Numbered from the stretch's first letter, positions 42,039 to 51,526 are shown. The stretch: DNA of 64,000 nt from an uncultured Acidobacteriaceae bacterium (GCA_937879855.1 CALFMO010000004.1:88068-152067), one strand, 5' to 3'. The notes: a model not told the origin generated them from the sequence alone. Program-made: numbers and translations.

Positions 42039-42680
42039 ATGCCTGAGCGGAACACTCCACAGAAAACTCTGGAGTCGTGGAAGCAGATCGCGGCCCACCT
42101 GGAGCGCAGCGAACGCACCGTCCGGCGCTGGGAAGCGACTGAGGGACTTCCAGTCCACCGCCGCGAGCACGAACGGCAAGATACCGTCTTTGCTTACAGG
42201 CATGAAATCGAATCCTGGACCCGCTTGCGCACCAAGTGTCCCGACGCAATCCCGAGCGAGGATGCCGGTAGTCTTGCCCCGGCCAAACCTGTCGCGAACG
42301 CCTACCTTTCCGAGCACGACGCGATCACCCGCACCATGCACTGCTATATCGCGGGCGCTCGCGCTGGCGACGGCGATCTGATGCGGTCGGCTTTTCATCC
42401 TTTTGCCACTATTTCCGGCTACTGTCAAGGTGTGGAATATAGCGGCTCGGTGGAGCACGTGTTCCAGTGGGTCACCGAGAACGGCCCAGCACCGAATATC
42501 AATCCGCGCTTTGCACGCATCGAAATCGTTGAGAGCATTGCCGTCGTTCATCTGGAAGTTCAACACTGGTCAGGTAAGTTGGCCGGCGCCAATGCCCGAG
42601 CTTCCGACGTATTCACCTTGCTCAAGTGGAATGGCGAGTGGAAGATCACGCATAAACTCTTCCACTGGCACGACCAATGA
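42039..42680 (+). CDS. HTH-NTF2 fusion protein
   Basis: A 213-residue two-domain protein. Residues 10-65 are a MerR/excisionase-like helix-turn-helix: LESWKQIAAHLERSERTVRRWEATEGLPVHRREHERQDTVFAYRHEIESWTR. Residues 88-212 are an NTF2-like domain (YLSEHDAITRTMHCYIAGARAGDGDLMRSAFHP ... WKITHKLFHWHDQ), a paralogue of the single-domain protein just upstream. It may be a one-component sensor in which the NTF2 pocket binds a small ligand. GAGGGG precedes the ATG at 42039. The two genes are 32 bp apart on the same strand. Confidence 0.8.
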   Translation: MPERNTPQKTLESWKQIAAHLERSERTVRRWEATEGLPVHRREHERQDTVFAYRHEIESWTRLRTKCPDAIPSEDAGSLAPAKPVANAYLSEHDAITRTMHCYIAGARAGDGDLMRSAFHPFATISGYCQGVEYSGSVEHVFQWVTENGPAPNINPRFARIEIVESIAVVHLEVQHWSGKLAGANARASDVFTLLKWNGEWKITHKLFHWHDQ

Positions 42681-42771
42681 AGGCCGTCGACCCTGTCTGG
42701 ATGATAGACAAACAGGAAGGTGTTTCGAGCTTCCAACTGGAGCAATCCTCTCAACTGACCGAAACATCGCC

Positions 42772-42859
42772 GTTACACTCAATGACCCTGCGAAGGGGAT
42801 TTTGAGCGTTATCGCCGATTGCGCTCAAAAACCCCCGGTCGGGGGTCGGTGAGTGTAAC
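42772..42859. repeat. Inverted repeat with GTTACACTCA ends
   Basis: GTTACACTCAATGACCC at 42772 and GGGTCGGTGAGTGTAAC at 42843 pair with two mismatches. Inside is an AAACCCCCGG-type hairpin (ACCCCCGGTCGGGGGT). It is intergenic, palindromic and not followed by a T-tract on either strand. Confidence 0.6.
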
Positions 42860-42950
42860 CGAGATTTTTCGTCAATTGGTCTCTGCATGTGCCGCCAGAC
42901 CCTGAGCCATCATTGACTTGCCCCACCCTTGATCCTAAGATCTCAGCTCA

Positions 42951-45647
42951 ATGATCGGCCAGACAGTCTCACACTATCGCATCATGCAGAAAATCGGTGG
43001 CGGGGGGATGGGTGTGGTTTACAAGGCCGAGGACACCCAGCTCGGCCGATTCGTAGCCTTGAAGTTTCTTCCCGACGACGTAGCGGGAAACCAGCTGGCA
43101 TTTGATCGCTTTCGGCGAGAAGCAAGGGCAGCGTCAGCCTTAAATCATCCGAACATCTGCACCATTCACGAGATCGGCGAGCATGATGGCCGACCGTTCA
43201 TCGTAATGGAGTTTTTGGAAGGCAAGACACTTCGCGAACTAGCTTTCGGGCGCCCGCTGGAAGTCGGACGTTTGCTTGATCTCGGACTTGAGATTGCCGA
43301 TGCTCTCGATGCCGCACATTCGAAAGGCATCGTTCATCGCGATATGAAACCGGCAAATATCTTCGTCACCGACCGCGGTCACGCCAAAATTCTTGATTTT
43401 GGTCTGGCGAAGATGGGCGCGGCCAGCTCCGACAAGCTCACTTCTGCTCCGACGCTGACGGAAGAACATCTGACCAGCGCGGGCAGTACCCTCGGAACCG
43501 TGGCGTATATGTCGCCAGAGCAGGCGCTTGGCAAAGAACTCGACGCGCGAACGGATCTCTTCTCATTCGGAACGGTGCTTTATGAAACAGCTACCGGCAT
43601 GCTGCCCTTCCGGGGAGAAACTTCGGCGGCGATCTTCGATGCGATCCTGAACAAGGCCCCGGTGCAGCCATCGCGGATCAATCCGGAAACTCCCGCTGAA
43701 TTGGAGCGGATTATCAATAAGGCTCTGGAAAAGGACCGCGAGGTTCGCTATCAGAGTGCGGCTGAGATTCGAGCCGATTTGAAGCGCCTGAGGCGCGACA
43801 CGACCGGCCGATCCGCCATTACAACAGCGCCCGAATTAGCACTCGCGGCGATGCCCCAGAAACAAGCGAGCAGTGCAATTGCCGGGAAGACGGATAGTTC
43901 TGACTCGCAGGTGATGGCCGCGTTGGCCAAAAAGCATCGCAAGACTCTGCTTGTCGCGGGGGGCGCGACCGTTGTTATGATTGCGGTGCTCGCATACCTG
44001 TTCCGCCCGTCGCTGCCGCCACCCCAGCTCTCAGGCTACACACAACTCAGCCATGACGCCGTCAACAAAGGGCTGATCGGAACCGACGGTTCGCGGTTGT
44101 ATGTTTACGACGGTAGCGTTGGGCCTGCGCAGATGTCGGTTAATGGAGGCTATCTCGCGCCCATTAAGGGGGTTCTGCCAGGCAACCCCTTCGGGATCTT
44201 CAACATTTCGCCGGACGGATCCAAACTGCTCGTCGGTGAACTGAAAGGATTGAGCGGCGCTTCGACGCCAATGTGGGCATTGCCGACGCTCGGCGGCTCG
44301 CCCTCCCGGCTGGCGGACCTCCAAGGGACAGGCGGCACATGGTCCCCTGATGGCCAAAAACTGATCTTTACGAACGACACGACGCTCTATCTTGCTAACG
44401 CCGACGGAACCGCCTCCCGCAAGCTGGCCGATCTCCCGGGTCCTTTAGGGGCGGCGGGTATCGTTGACGCCACTTCACCCGCCTGGTCGCCCGATGGCCA
44501 AAACATCGCCCTGAACCTATACGATGCTAAAACACAACTCCCCGACCTTTGGGAGGTGTCCGCGGAGGGCACCAATCTTCACAAGATGTTTCCCGGCTGG
44601 CATACAGGCACGGGCAATTGCTGTGGCTCCTGGACGCCGGATGGCAAGTATTTTGTATTTGAGTCGGGAGCGCAGATCTGGGCGGCGCGTGAGGAGGGAA
44701 GCCTCTTCCACAAGGTCAATCGCCAGCCTGTGCAACTCACCGCTGGTACTGTCTCCTACAGTTTTCCTGTGCCCGGAAAGGATGGCAAAACGCTTTTCGC
44801 TATTGCCGGATTCAGGCGTGCCGAAATTCAACGCTACAACATCAAATCGAAGGCCTTTGAGTCTTTTATGGGAGGCCTCTCGGCACAGGATTTGGACTTC
44901 TCGAAAGATGGGCAGTGGGTCGCTTACTCGTCTTATCCGGAAGGAATTCTCTGGCGAAGCAAACCGGACGGCAGCGAAAAACTCCAGCTCAGTTCATCTC
45001 CGATTTACGCCTCGCTGCCCCGGTGGTCGGTTGACGGAAAAACAATTGTGTTTTACGACGTGCAACCGGGCAAAACCGTGCGCATCTATGAAGTGCCAGC
45101 CGTCGGCGGCGCACCGCAGCCCTTATTGCCCAACGATAGTGGCCCCCAGGCCGATCCTTATTGGTCTCCGGACGGCAAGTCGCTCATCTTTGGTGGTACC
45201 GGCGGCGGCGGCGGTCCAACCGTGATTCGGATCCTGAATATGAACACACACCAGATCGAGACTGTGCCGGGCTCAGGCGGGCTTTTTTCTCCTCGTTGGT
45301 CGCCCGACGCGCGCTATCTTGTCGCGATGCACGGCGATTCCACCGGACTCTCCCTCTTCGACTTCAAAACCCGAAAGTGGACGATGCTGGTGCCCGATAT
45401 CGTCGCCTATCCCTGCTGGTCGCACGATGGGCGGTATCTCTATTTCCAGCGGCTCGGTGACAAGTCGGATGTGGTTCGGATGGCCGTGCCGAATGGAAAA
45501 ATCGAGCAGGTTGTGAGCCTGAAGGGATTTTCGCAGACCGGAATCTATGGCTTTTGGCTTGGGCTTACCCCCGACGACTCGGTGCTTGTTCCCAAAGACG
45601 CCGGCACACAAGAAATTGTCTCGATGGGCTGGACGTCGCCTCAATGA
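42951..45647 (+). CDS. Ser/Thr protein kinase with C-terminal beta-propeller
   Basis: An 898-residue transmembrane kinase. The kinase domain (8-280) has the Gly loop IGGGGMGVVYKAED, Lys38 in VALKFL, catalytic HRDMKPAN (Asp131), DFG Asp149, and an APE-like YMSPEQ, so it should be active. A membrane helix lies at about 328-350 (LLVAGGATVVMIAVLAYLF). Residues 360-898 are outside the membrane and form a TolB/WD40-type propeller with repeated SPDGxKL(I/L) blades (e.g. NISPDGSKLLVGEL, WSPDGQKLIF, WTPDGKYFVFE). Such kinases are common in Acidobacteriota; the target is unknown. The propeller presumably senses an envelope signal. Confidence 0.93.
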   Translation: MIGQTVSHYRIMQKIGGGGMGVVYKAEDTQLGRFVALKFLPDDVAGNQLAFDRFRREARAASALNHPNICTIHEIGEHDGRPFIVMEFLEGKTLRELAFGRPLEVGRLLDLGLEIADALDAAHSKGIVHRDMKPANIFVTDRGHAKILDFGLAKMGAASSDKLTSAPTLTEEHLTSAGSTLGTVAYMSPEQALGKELDARTDLFSFGTVLYETATGMLPFRGETSAAIFDAILNKAPVQPSRINPETPAELERIINKALEKDREVRYQSAAEIRADLKRLRRDTTGRSAITTAPELALAAMPQKQASSAIAGKTDSSDSQVMAALAKKHRKTLLVAGGATVVMIAVLAYLFRPSLPPPQLSGYTQLSHDAVNKGLIGTDGSRLYVYDGSVGPAQMSVNGGYLAPIKGVLPGNPFGIFNISPDGSKLLVGELKGLSGASTPMWALPTLGGSPSRLADLQGTGGTWSPDGQKLIFTNDTTLYLANADGTASRKLADLPGPLGAAGIVDATSPAWSPDGQNIALNLYDAKTQLPDLWEVSAEGTNLHKMFPGWHTGTGNCCGSWTPDGKYFVFESGAQIWAAREEGSLFHKVNRQPVQLTAGTVSYSFPVPGKDGKTLFAIAGFRRAEIQRYNIKSKAFESFMGGLSAQDLDFSKDGQWVAYSSYPEGILWRSKPDGSEKLQLSSSPIYASLPRWSVDGKTIVFYDVQPGKTVRIYEVPAVGGAPQPLLPNDSGPQADPYWSPDGKSLIFGGTGGGGGPTVIRILNMNTHQIETVPGSGGLFSPRWSPDARYLVAMHGDSTGLSLFDFKTRKWTMLVPDIVAYPCWSHDGRYLYFQRLGDKSDVVRMAVPNGKIEQVVSLKGFSQTGIYGFWLGLTPDDSVLVPKDAGTQEIVSMGWTSPQ

Positions 45648-45710
45648 TCCTGCGCATTAGACTCGGAAGTAACCACGTAATTATTTTGTCTGGAAGTCAG
45701 TTTCTGAAAT

Positions 45711-47271
45711 CAGGCGTGGGTGTTGAAAAAATCCCTCAACGGAACGCCTTTTCATCTGCGAGCATGCGTCGCCGGTTTTCTAGTCTTCGTTCGACTAAGT
45801 GGTGGCCGGCAGAACCGGTGTTATCGGCTGACTGAGGAAGCGCACTAATCGCTTGATGTTCTGAGCCACCGCCGCCAAGAAGAACTGCTCGCGCACGAAC
45901 TTCAGGCGTCGTAAGCGCAAGCGACGCAGCCCGATCTGATTCTTGAGTTCCGCAAACAAGGCTTCCACCTTCTTTCTTTGCCGCTGGGCGCGAGCAAACT
46001 CTGGCGTGTTGGCTAACTCCCGTGCACGTTGCCGGGCAGACTCGTGCTGGTGGATGTTCAGAGAGCGAAAAGCGGCACTGGTGCACTGCGGTCGGAGCTC
46101 ACAGGCGCCACAACGTTTGCGCGTTCCGATGTAGTTAAAGGCGCGATTCCGATAGACTCGACCGCCATAGTTCAGTGGCTGGCCAGCGGGACAGATATAG
46201 CGATTGTGTTCCGGCTCGTAAGTGAAACGCTCGGGCCCGAAATAGGGACTCCTTTTTCTGTGGATGCTGTCGCGGGTTCGCATGTAAGGAGTGATGTTTC
46301 GATCCGCCAACCACTGCAAGAAATCCCCGTTTCCGTATGTCGTGTCGGCCGTCACCGATTCCGGCTCGCGTCCTTGCCACGCGGTGAAGCCGGTCAGCAT
46401 GTCTTGCGCGGCTACCGTCTCCTGGCTCATGCGCGCCGCCGTGCCCGGAACGCCAACGATGACACAACTCTTGTTATCCACCAGATAGTTGTCGTAGTAA
46501 CCGAGGCGCGCTGGCGTGCCGCCCTTGGTGGCGTAGGTGGAATCAGGATCGGTGGTCGACACCTGATCCTGTTCATGCACGGGTTCTTCCACCGGATTCT
46601 GCTCTTCCACTTCCTTCAGGTACTGGCGCACGGTCTGGTGAATCTGAGCCGCCTCGGCGAACTGCTCCCGCGGAATGCGGCTCTCCTTGGCGGCATTCGC
46701 CTCCACGAAACTGCCGTCCACCGACAGGTGCTTGCCCTCGACCAGTCCCACTTCCACACACTGCCGCACGATCTGTTCGAACAACTGCTCAAACAACTTC
46801 GATTGCTGAAACCGCCCATGCCGGTTTTTCGAGAACGTGGAGTGATGCGGAATTTCCTGATCGAATCCCAAGCCCGCGAACCAGCGCCACGCCAGGTGCA
46901 TGCGCAGTTCCCTCCACCAGCTTGCGCTCACTGCTGATGCCGTACAAATAGCCGATCAACAAAATGCGCAGCAGAAGTTCGGGATCAATCGACGGTCGTC
47001 CGGTTTCGCTGTAGCTGTCTTTCAGTTGCCGCCGCACAAACTCAAAGCTGATGTGCTTGTCGATCAGCCGCAACAGGGGGGTTTCAGGAACCTGATCTTC
47101 CAGGCGGAAGTAATAGAACAGCGCTTCAGAGCGGTCGGGTTGCCCCATCATGATCAGCAGGCCTCCGACGGTCAGAATCCAACAAAGCATGGGCAGGATC
47201 ACTTTCTTCTAACATGCTTATGCTGAATCTCATCCTGCTAATCGAAGTGACTTTTTCAACACCCACGCCTG
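45711..47271. mobile_element. Insertion sequence, IS1182-like, with frameshifted transposase
   Basis: A 1561-bp element bounded by perfect 20-bp terminal inverted repeats CAGGCGTGGGTGTTGAAAAA (45711-45730, and its reverse complement at 47252-47271). It encodes one DDE transposase on the minus strand, disrupted by a one-base insertion. No clear target-site duplication could be seen at the flanks. It separates the kinase gene from the SnoaL-like gene. Confidence 0.9.
45795..47151 (-). pseudogene. IS1182-like transposase, frameshifted
   Basis: The 5' part (47151 to about 46912) encodes a DUF772-type N-terminus: SEALFYYFRLEDQVPETPLLRLIDKHIS ... IDPELLLRILLIGYLYGISSERKLVE. The 3' part (about 46910-45795) continues in another frame with ELRMHLAWRWFAGLGFDQEIPHHSTFSKNRHGRF, GKHLSVDGSFVEANA (first DDE Asp), VTADTTYGNGDFLQWL, a Cys cluster KRCGACELRPQC, and KVEALFAELKNQIGLRRLRLR. 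The two frames join exactly if one G is removed from GAGGGAAC near 46910-46912. Either a recent inactivating mutation or a programmed shift; both terminal repeats are intact. Confidence 0.85.
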
Positions 47272-47291
47272 TTTACAACATTCATTATCCC

Positions 47292-47738
47292 TTAGAGAAA
47301 TGCAGCACCAGAAAGAGCCACAATCTCCCAGCGCTGGTTGCGTTGCCGTCGCCACACTGCCAAATACTTTCCATTCATTTCATGGTGTCCCGCATCGTCC
47401 ACCCAAATTGCTTTCCATCCTCCAGTAACGTATCCAAGCTCTCCCGCTGTGTCGGCCACAACGCTGTCGATTGTCATTGGATGGCTTGAGTTCCTATCCG
47501 CGAATGAGCTTTCCCAATTGCTGAGGATCCCCGTCCGCCCAACTGTAGTATGCGAGTACGGGGCGAACGTTATTGCGTCCTCGCTATAGTAGGCTGTCGC
47601 TGCCTTGGCATTATTGTTGTTTAGAGCATCTAGCCACCTTGCTGCGGATTGCGCGAGACTTGGATGGTTCAAGTCTGACGTGCTTTGAATTGACAGCGAA
47701 AGCGCCATTACGACGACAAGGGAACCATGAACTCGCAT
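47292..47738 (-). CDS. DUF4440/SnoaL-like secreted protein
   Basis: A 148-residue protein with a signal peptide (MRVHGSLVVVMALSLSIQSTS, cleavage unclear) and a SnoaL/NTF2 fold: AARWLDALNNNNAKAATAYYSEDAITFAPYSHTTVGRTGILSNWES, then TIDSVVADTAGELGYVTGGWKAIWVDDAGHHEMNGKYLAVWRRQRNQRWEIVAL. It resembles DUF4440 proteins; the ligand or activity is unknown. The ATG at 47738 has AGGAGG five bases upstream. It ends 21 bp from the IS right end, so the insertion lies just past its stop codon. Confidence 0.78.
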   Translation of the reverse strand: MRVHGSLVVVMALSLSIQSTSDLNHPSLAQSAARWLDALNNNNAKAATAYYSEDAITFAPYSHTTVGRTGILSNWESSFADRNSSHPMTIDSVVADTAGELGYVTGGWKAIWVDDAGHHEMNGKYLAVWRRQRNQRWEIVALSGAAFL

Positions 47739-47822
47739 TGCCGCCTCCTGACCCCGCCGCGCGGCAGTATAGCAGCACTCGGAAACCTTCCTCGATTGTC
47801 GTAATATCGCCATAGCACTCAT

Positions 47823-48105
47823 TTAGACCCGCCGCCTCCGGTGTCCAGACCCAAGGCCCGAAAGTCGGGTGCCGGGCTAGTAAGGCCGTAAGAAAAAAGG
47901 CCGAACCCTTTGCCGGTTCGACCTCCGCTCGACACAACAGTAAAGTGAAGCTGTCTCTCCGCTACAAACAGACGACCGCGTTCACTCAGCTACCGGATAA
48001 CATAATTGTTAACAATCCCAATGACAGTTCAATTCTGAACAGTTTTCAAAAAATACGCATCTGGACCAGCTAAAGAACGCAATGCGGAGGGCAAGGGCAG
48101 CTTGG
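47823..48105. other. Intergenic region
   Basis: No credible gene. Contains a hairpin with an A-tract (47893-47923) and AT-rich sequence around 48000-48060 (ATAACATAATTGTTAAC and TTTTCAAAAAATA). Confidence 0.35.
47893..47923 (-). terminator. Possible rho-independent terminator
   Basis: Minus-strand stem GGTCGAACC/GGTTCGGCC (one mismatch) with an 7-base loop followed by TTTTTT. The nearest minus-strand gene upstream is the small gene ending at 48106. Confidence 0.5.
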
Positions 48106-48288
48106 CTACGGCTTTACACTTCTTTGGCTAGGAAACATGGCGCAGTCATGCTCGTTAAAATCCTTCTTCACGTGCGTCGGCGGTTTCTCGGACAATTCCA
48201 TTCCCGGATTCGTTAGGAGCCAGTTGCACTCCGAACACCCCCAAGCGGCAAAGTTACTGTTTTCTAACCAGACAAGCTCCCTAGCCAT
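48106..48288 (-). CDS. Small Cys/His (putative zinc-binding) protein
   Basis: A 60-residue protein: MARELVWLENSNFAAWGCSECNWLL then a C-terminal FNEHDCAMF. The Cys-X2-Cys and His-X-Cys pairs suggest a single zinc-ribbon-like site. I recall similar short proteins in Acidobacteriota but know of no function. The ATG at 48288 starts the conserved part; the ribosome-binding site is weak. A small minus-strand hairpin lies about 180 bp downstream. Confidence 0.55.
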   Translation of the reverse strand: MARELVWLENSNFAAWGCSECNWLLTNPGMELSEKPPTHVKKDFNEHDCAMFPSQRSVKP

Positions 48289-48420
48289 GGCCGAAAATTC
48301 TCCCCACGGGACCGTGCCGATTACCACTCCTGCTATGTAGTCACGGGATGAGCTTAATTGCTCAGCCTGTAAGCCTAAGAAAGGCTAATGTCGTGACTGT
48401 TCCTCTCCCAAGAGGCATTT

Positions 48421-48633
48421 ATGTCCGACTTTGGTTGGGTTCCACGCTGTGCGGTCTGCCGAAACTCCGTAAACTTAAAGGTAAGCAAGACAGATGAATA
48501 TGGGCGGGCGGTCCATGAAAGGTGCTACGTCTGGAGCCTTCTATCAAAGAAGCCAATTTCGGCGGCGACGTCCGACCACGCGCGTCCACTTGCAACTCGC
48601 CGGTCATACCTAGGTGGGCCGCTGCTCGGCTAA
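48421..48633 (+). CDS. Small protein with CxxC motif
   Basis: A 70-residue protein: WVPRCAVCRNSVNLKVSKTDEYGRAVHERCYVWSLL, with Cys-X2-Cys at 10-13 and His-X2-Cys at 32-35. This would form one zinc-binding knuckle. The SKTDExGxAVHExCY pattern is one I associate with short acidobacterial proteins of unknown function. The C-terminal half is Ser/Arg-rich and probably disordered. An AGAGGC precedes the ATG at 48421. It is divergent from the previous small gene. Confidence 0.6.
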   Translation: MSDFGWVPRCAVCRNSVNLKVSKTDEYGRAVHERCYVWSLLSKKPISAATSDHARPLATRRSYLGGPLLG

Positions 48634-48717
48634 TTGTTGAAAGATCCCACAGCACTCATCCACCACGAGACCAGATAGCTTTCCCGCGCTCACCTGTGTA
48701 ATCGCTCTCGGGCCGAC

Positions 48718-48981
48718 TCAGGCGGCTCGTGTCTTCGCCGAGGACAGGCAGGCCGTCACCTCACGCAGAACCTGCTCGTAGTCAGCGGCTATCGCTCGCT
48801 CCACATGAAGACGAGCACCTTTCACGCCTGCTTCTTGCGCCAACCTCTTGAATTCACTCTGAAGAAAGACTTCCAACTGCTTCGGTGTCAAGACGGCAAT
48901 GGGAACAGTAGCGGACTGACCGGTCTCGGTCTCGATCTTCACGCGGTATGGTGATTCGGACTGTTGCGCTTCCGGATTCAT
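48718..48981 (-). CDS. Hypothetical protein
   Basis: An 87-residue protein starting MNPEAQQSESPYRVKIETETGQSATVPIAVLTPKQLEVFLQSEFKRLAQEAGVKGARLHVERAIAAD. Mixed strand/helix, no signal peptide. The ATG at 48981 has GGGGGAG 6 bases upstream, a strong signal, so translation is likely. I do not recognise the family. The longer open frame upstream of this start is not supported. Confidence 0.6.
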   Translation of the reverse strand: MNPEAQQSESPYRVKIETETGQSATVPIAVLTPKQLEVFLQSEFKRLAQEAGVKGARLHVERAIAADYEQVLREVTACLSSAKTRAA

Positions 48982-49416
48982 GCGACACTCCCCCTTATAA
49001 TCGACGAAAGCGGCTGGCAACGATCCTCGCATTTTATCGCGTCCCACCGTTATCGCGCGCGATGCGGGGAAATAGTTAAGGCACGTCGGCACTCGTGGAT
49101 TCAGATCGCCCTTTCGCACAGAACCCTTCAGTAAGCGGCTGAGAGATTCGTACCAGTTGAGCCGACGACGGTTGGGGCAAAGGGCGACTTTCGGTTCTAA
49201 GCCCGACAACCAGGAGCGCAAAAGCGATCATCCAATTTTGGAAGTCCAAGGTGCGGAGTCGAAGGTCTGGCTCTCCAGTAACAATCAGGTCTGATGCCGA
49301 AAGTAACCGCCTCTGGTGCCTTTTCGGCGTTGACCCGATCGAGACCACCGAGTACGATTTGATAGAATTCACCGGACCTTAACCCCAACGGAGATGCACG
49401 TATCTCATAGAGAAGT
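48982..49416. other. Intergenic region without a supported gene
   Basis: 435 bases. Long frames open on the minus strand (about 49076-49388) have no initiation signal, and their compositions look non-coding. No hairpin or repeat was recognised. Confidence 0.4.
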
Positions 49417-51423
49417 ATGCGATTAGCAAAGCTCTATGTCCGGACTGCTTTTCTCGCCGCTTTGGCCTTGGCCGCTTGTGCCTGCCAAACCGCGCAGAAG
49501 CCGGCCTCGCTGTTGCCGCCGGGGAAAGCGCCCGCGCTCCGACAAACGACGCCCGCCGCGCAGGCTCCGGCAGCCGCAGCCTCGCCTCAAACTCCGGCCG
49601 AGGATACGAAACCTGAAAAAGCTTCCCAAATAGAATCCAGTCCTGCGGCCGAACCCGCTGGCGTTCCCGCTGCCGATCCGGTCGCCGCGCTCATCACCCG
49701 TGCGGAAAAAGAATACAAAGCCGGATTGGCCAACCAGCAAGCGGGCAAAACGGATGAGGCCAAGCAGAATTTCGACAACGCGCTCAACACGCTGCTGAGC
49801 AGCAATCTCGACATCCGCTCCGACCAGCGCCTGCAGGATGAATTCGACCGCATCGTTCAAGGGGTCAACGAACTTTATCCCGGTGGAACCACCACCGACG
49901 CCGACTCGCAACAGCAGCAGAAGTCGGAACCGGCACCCATCGACGAGACCAACGGCCTGACGCCCACGCCCGATGCCAACGTCAAAGCCAAGGCCCAGGC
50001 CGAGATCAAGAACACGCATTCTGACCTGCCGCTGATGATGACCGACCAGGTCGCCGGCTACATCACGTACTTCTCTAATCGCGGTCGCGAAAACTTCGAG
50101 CGCGCCTATGCCCGTTCCGGCCGCTATCGCGACATGATTATCAAGACCCTGAAGGAAGAAGGCCTGCCGCAGGATTTGATCTATCTGGCGCAAGCCGAGT
50201 CCGGCTTCCACCCACACGCGGTATCGCGCGTGGGCGCACGCGGCATCTGGCAATTCATGGGCAGCCGCGCCCGCGGATACGGCCTCTCCCACAATATGTG
50301 GGTCGATGATCGCCAGGATCCTGAGAAATCCACACGCGCCGCCGCCCGCCATCTGAAAGATCTCTATAACCAGTTCGGCGACTGGTATCTCGCCATGGCC
50401 GCTTACAACTCCGGCCCAGGCACGGTGCAGGCTGCCGTGAAGCGCACCGGCTACGCCGACTTCTGGGAACTCTACCGCCGCAACGTTCTTCCGAAGGAAA
50501 CGCGTAACTACGTGCCCATCATTCTGGCCGTGACCATCATGACCAAGAATCCGTCACAGTATGGCTTGGACAGCGTGGTGATGGAGCACCCTGCGGACTA
50601 CGACATCGTCACCGTCAACTATCCCGTGGATCTGCGACTCGTGGCCGAATGCGTCAACTCCACCTCGAGCGAATTGCAGGATATGAATCCCAGCCTGCTG
50701 CGCATGACCACTCCGCGCACGGGCAAGTTTGAGTTGCACTTGCCGGCGGGAACCAAAGAGCAATACGAAGACGCGATCGCCGAAATTCCGTCTGACATGC
50801 GGCTCTGGTGGCGCTATCACACGGTTCATACCGGCGACACGCTGGCCTCGGTGGCGCGCAACTATCACACGACGGTCAAATCCATCGTCGCCACGAACCA
50901 TCTTGACGACAACGAACTGCAACCCGAAGCCAAGCTGATTATTCCGGTCACGCCTGGCAAGCATCCGCTTAGCGACACCCCAACCTACGCCCGCCGCATC
51001 ACGCGCTACAAGGTTCATCCCGGGGACACAATCGAAAGCGTCGCGGACAACTTCGGCATCTCGCCGCAGATGCTGCGCCGCTGGAACGGCATTCACGGCG
51101 ACAGCCTTCGCGGACGTAGAATTCTGGCGCTACACTTGCCCATTTCTCCGGGCGCGCAGGATGCAGCGGTAGCATCCTCGCGGCCCAAGTCCAAGCACCC
51201 GAAAGCCACGGAAACCGCCACCGCCAAGCCACCCGCCACCAAGTCAGCCAAGATCGACCGCGAAACTACCACTGCAGTCGTGCACCACAAAGTGAAGCAC
51301 GGCGAAACTCTCTACTCCATCGCCAACGCCTACCGCACCACCGTCGCCGCCCTGAAACGCGATAACCGCAACGTGGCTGTAATCCGCCCAGGCATGATCC
51401 TGATCGTGCAATCCTCCAGATAA
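49417..51423 (+). CDS. MltD-like lytic transglycosylase with three LysM domains
   Basis: A 668-residue predicted lipoprotein (MRLAKLYVRTAFLAALALAACAC, lipobox LAAC, Cys21). A Pro/Ala-rich linker (25-95) leads to a helical region, then the SLT catalytic domain (about 225-360): LIYLAQAESGFHPHAVSRVGARGIWQFM with catalytic Glu261 and AMAAYNSGPGTVQAAVKRT. Three LysM repeats follow at about 464-510 (YHTVHTGDTLASVARNYHT), 528-575 (YKVHPGDTIESVADNFGIS) and 621-664 (HKVKHGETLYSIANAYRTT), binding peptidoglycan. It degrades murein in the periplasm. It is larger than E. coli MltD (452 residues). It appears monocistronic. Confidence 0.93.
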   Translation: MRLAKLYVRTAFLAALALAACACQTAQKPASLLPPGKAPALRQTTPAAQAPAAAASPQTPAEDTKPEKASQIESSPAAEPAGVPAADPVAALITRAEKEYKAGLANQQAGKTDEAKQNFDNALNTLLSSNLDIRSDQRLQDEFDRIVQGVNELYPGGTTTDADSQQQQKSEPAPIDETNGLTPTPDANVKAKAQAEIKNTHSDLPLMMTDQVAGYITYFSNRGRENFERAYARSGRYRDMIIKTLKEEGLPQDLIYLAQAESGFHPHAVSRVGARGIWQFMGSRARGYGLSHNMWVDDRQDPEKSTRAAARHLKDLYNQFGDWYLAMAAYNSGPGTVQAAVKRTGYADFWELYRRNVLPKETRNYVPIILAVTIMTKNPSQYGLDSVVMEHPADYDIVTVNYPVDLRLVAECVNSTSSELQDMNPSLLRMTTPRTGKFELHLPAGTKEQYEDAIAEIPSDMRLWWRYHTVHTGDTLASVARNYHTTVKSIVATNHLDDNELQPEAKLIIPVTPGKHPLSDTPTYARRITRYKVHPGDTIESVADNFGISPQMLRRWNGIHGDSLRGRRILALHLPISPGAQDAAVASSRPKSKHPKATETATAKPPATKSAKIDRETTTAVVHHKVKHGETLYSIANAYRTTVAALKRDNRNVAVIRPGMILIVQSSR

Positions 51424-51455
51424 CGTAGATCTCCTAAACGCGAGGGGTGCCCCGG

Positions 51456-51526
51456 GTGCCCCACCCTTGTCGCGTTTTATGCGACAGAGCCTGCCCTGAG
51501 CGAAGTCGAAGGGGTGGGGATTTTGA
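51456..51526. repeat. REP element, left copy flanking the RAYT
   Basis: GTGCCCCACCCTTGTCGCG then TTTTATGCGACAG, with a 23-base insert before GGTGGGGATTTTGA. It is the reverse complement of the copy at 52148-52193, so the two bracket the transposase gene in inverted orientation. Confidence 0.85.

Noticed and set aside
42908..42926. GCCCCACCCTTG stretch resembling the REP left arm
   Set aside because: Only 12 bases match and there is no partner arm or hairpin, so chance is the simpler explanation.
47899..47923. GGTTCGACC resembling a tRNA T-arm
   Set aside because: No acceptor, D or anticodon arms can be folded around it; it fits a terminator hairpin better.
49076..49388. Minus-strand frames before the MltD gene
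   Set aside because: No initiation signals and unlikely amino-acid composition.
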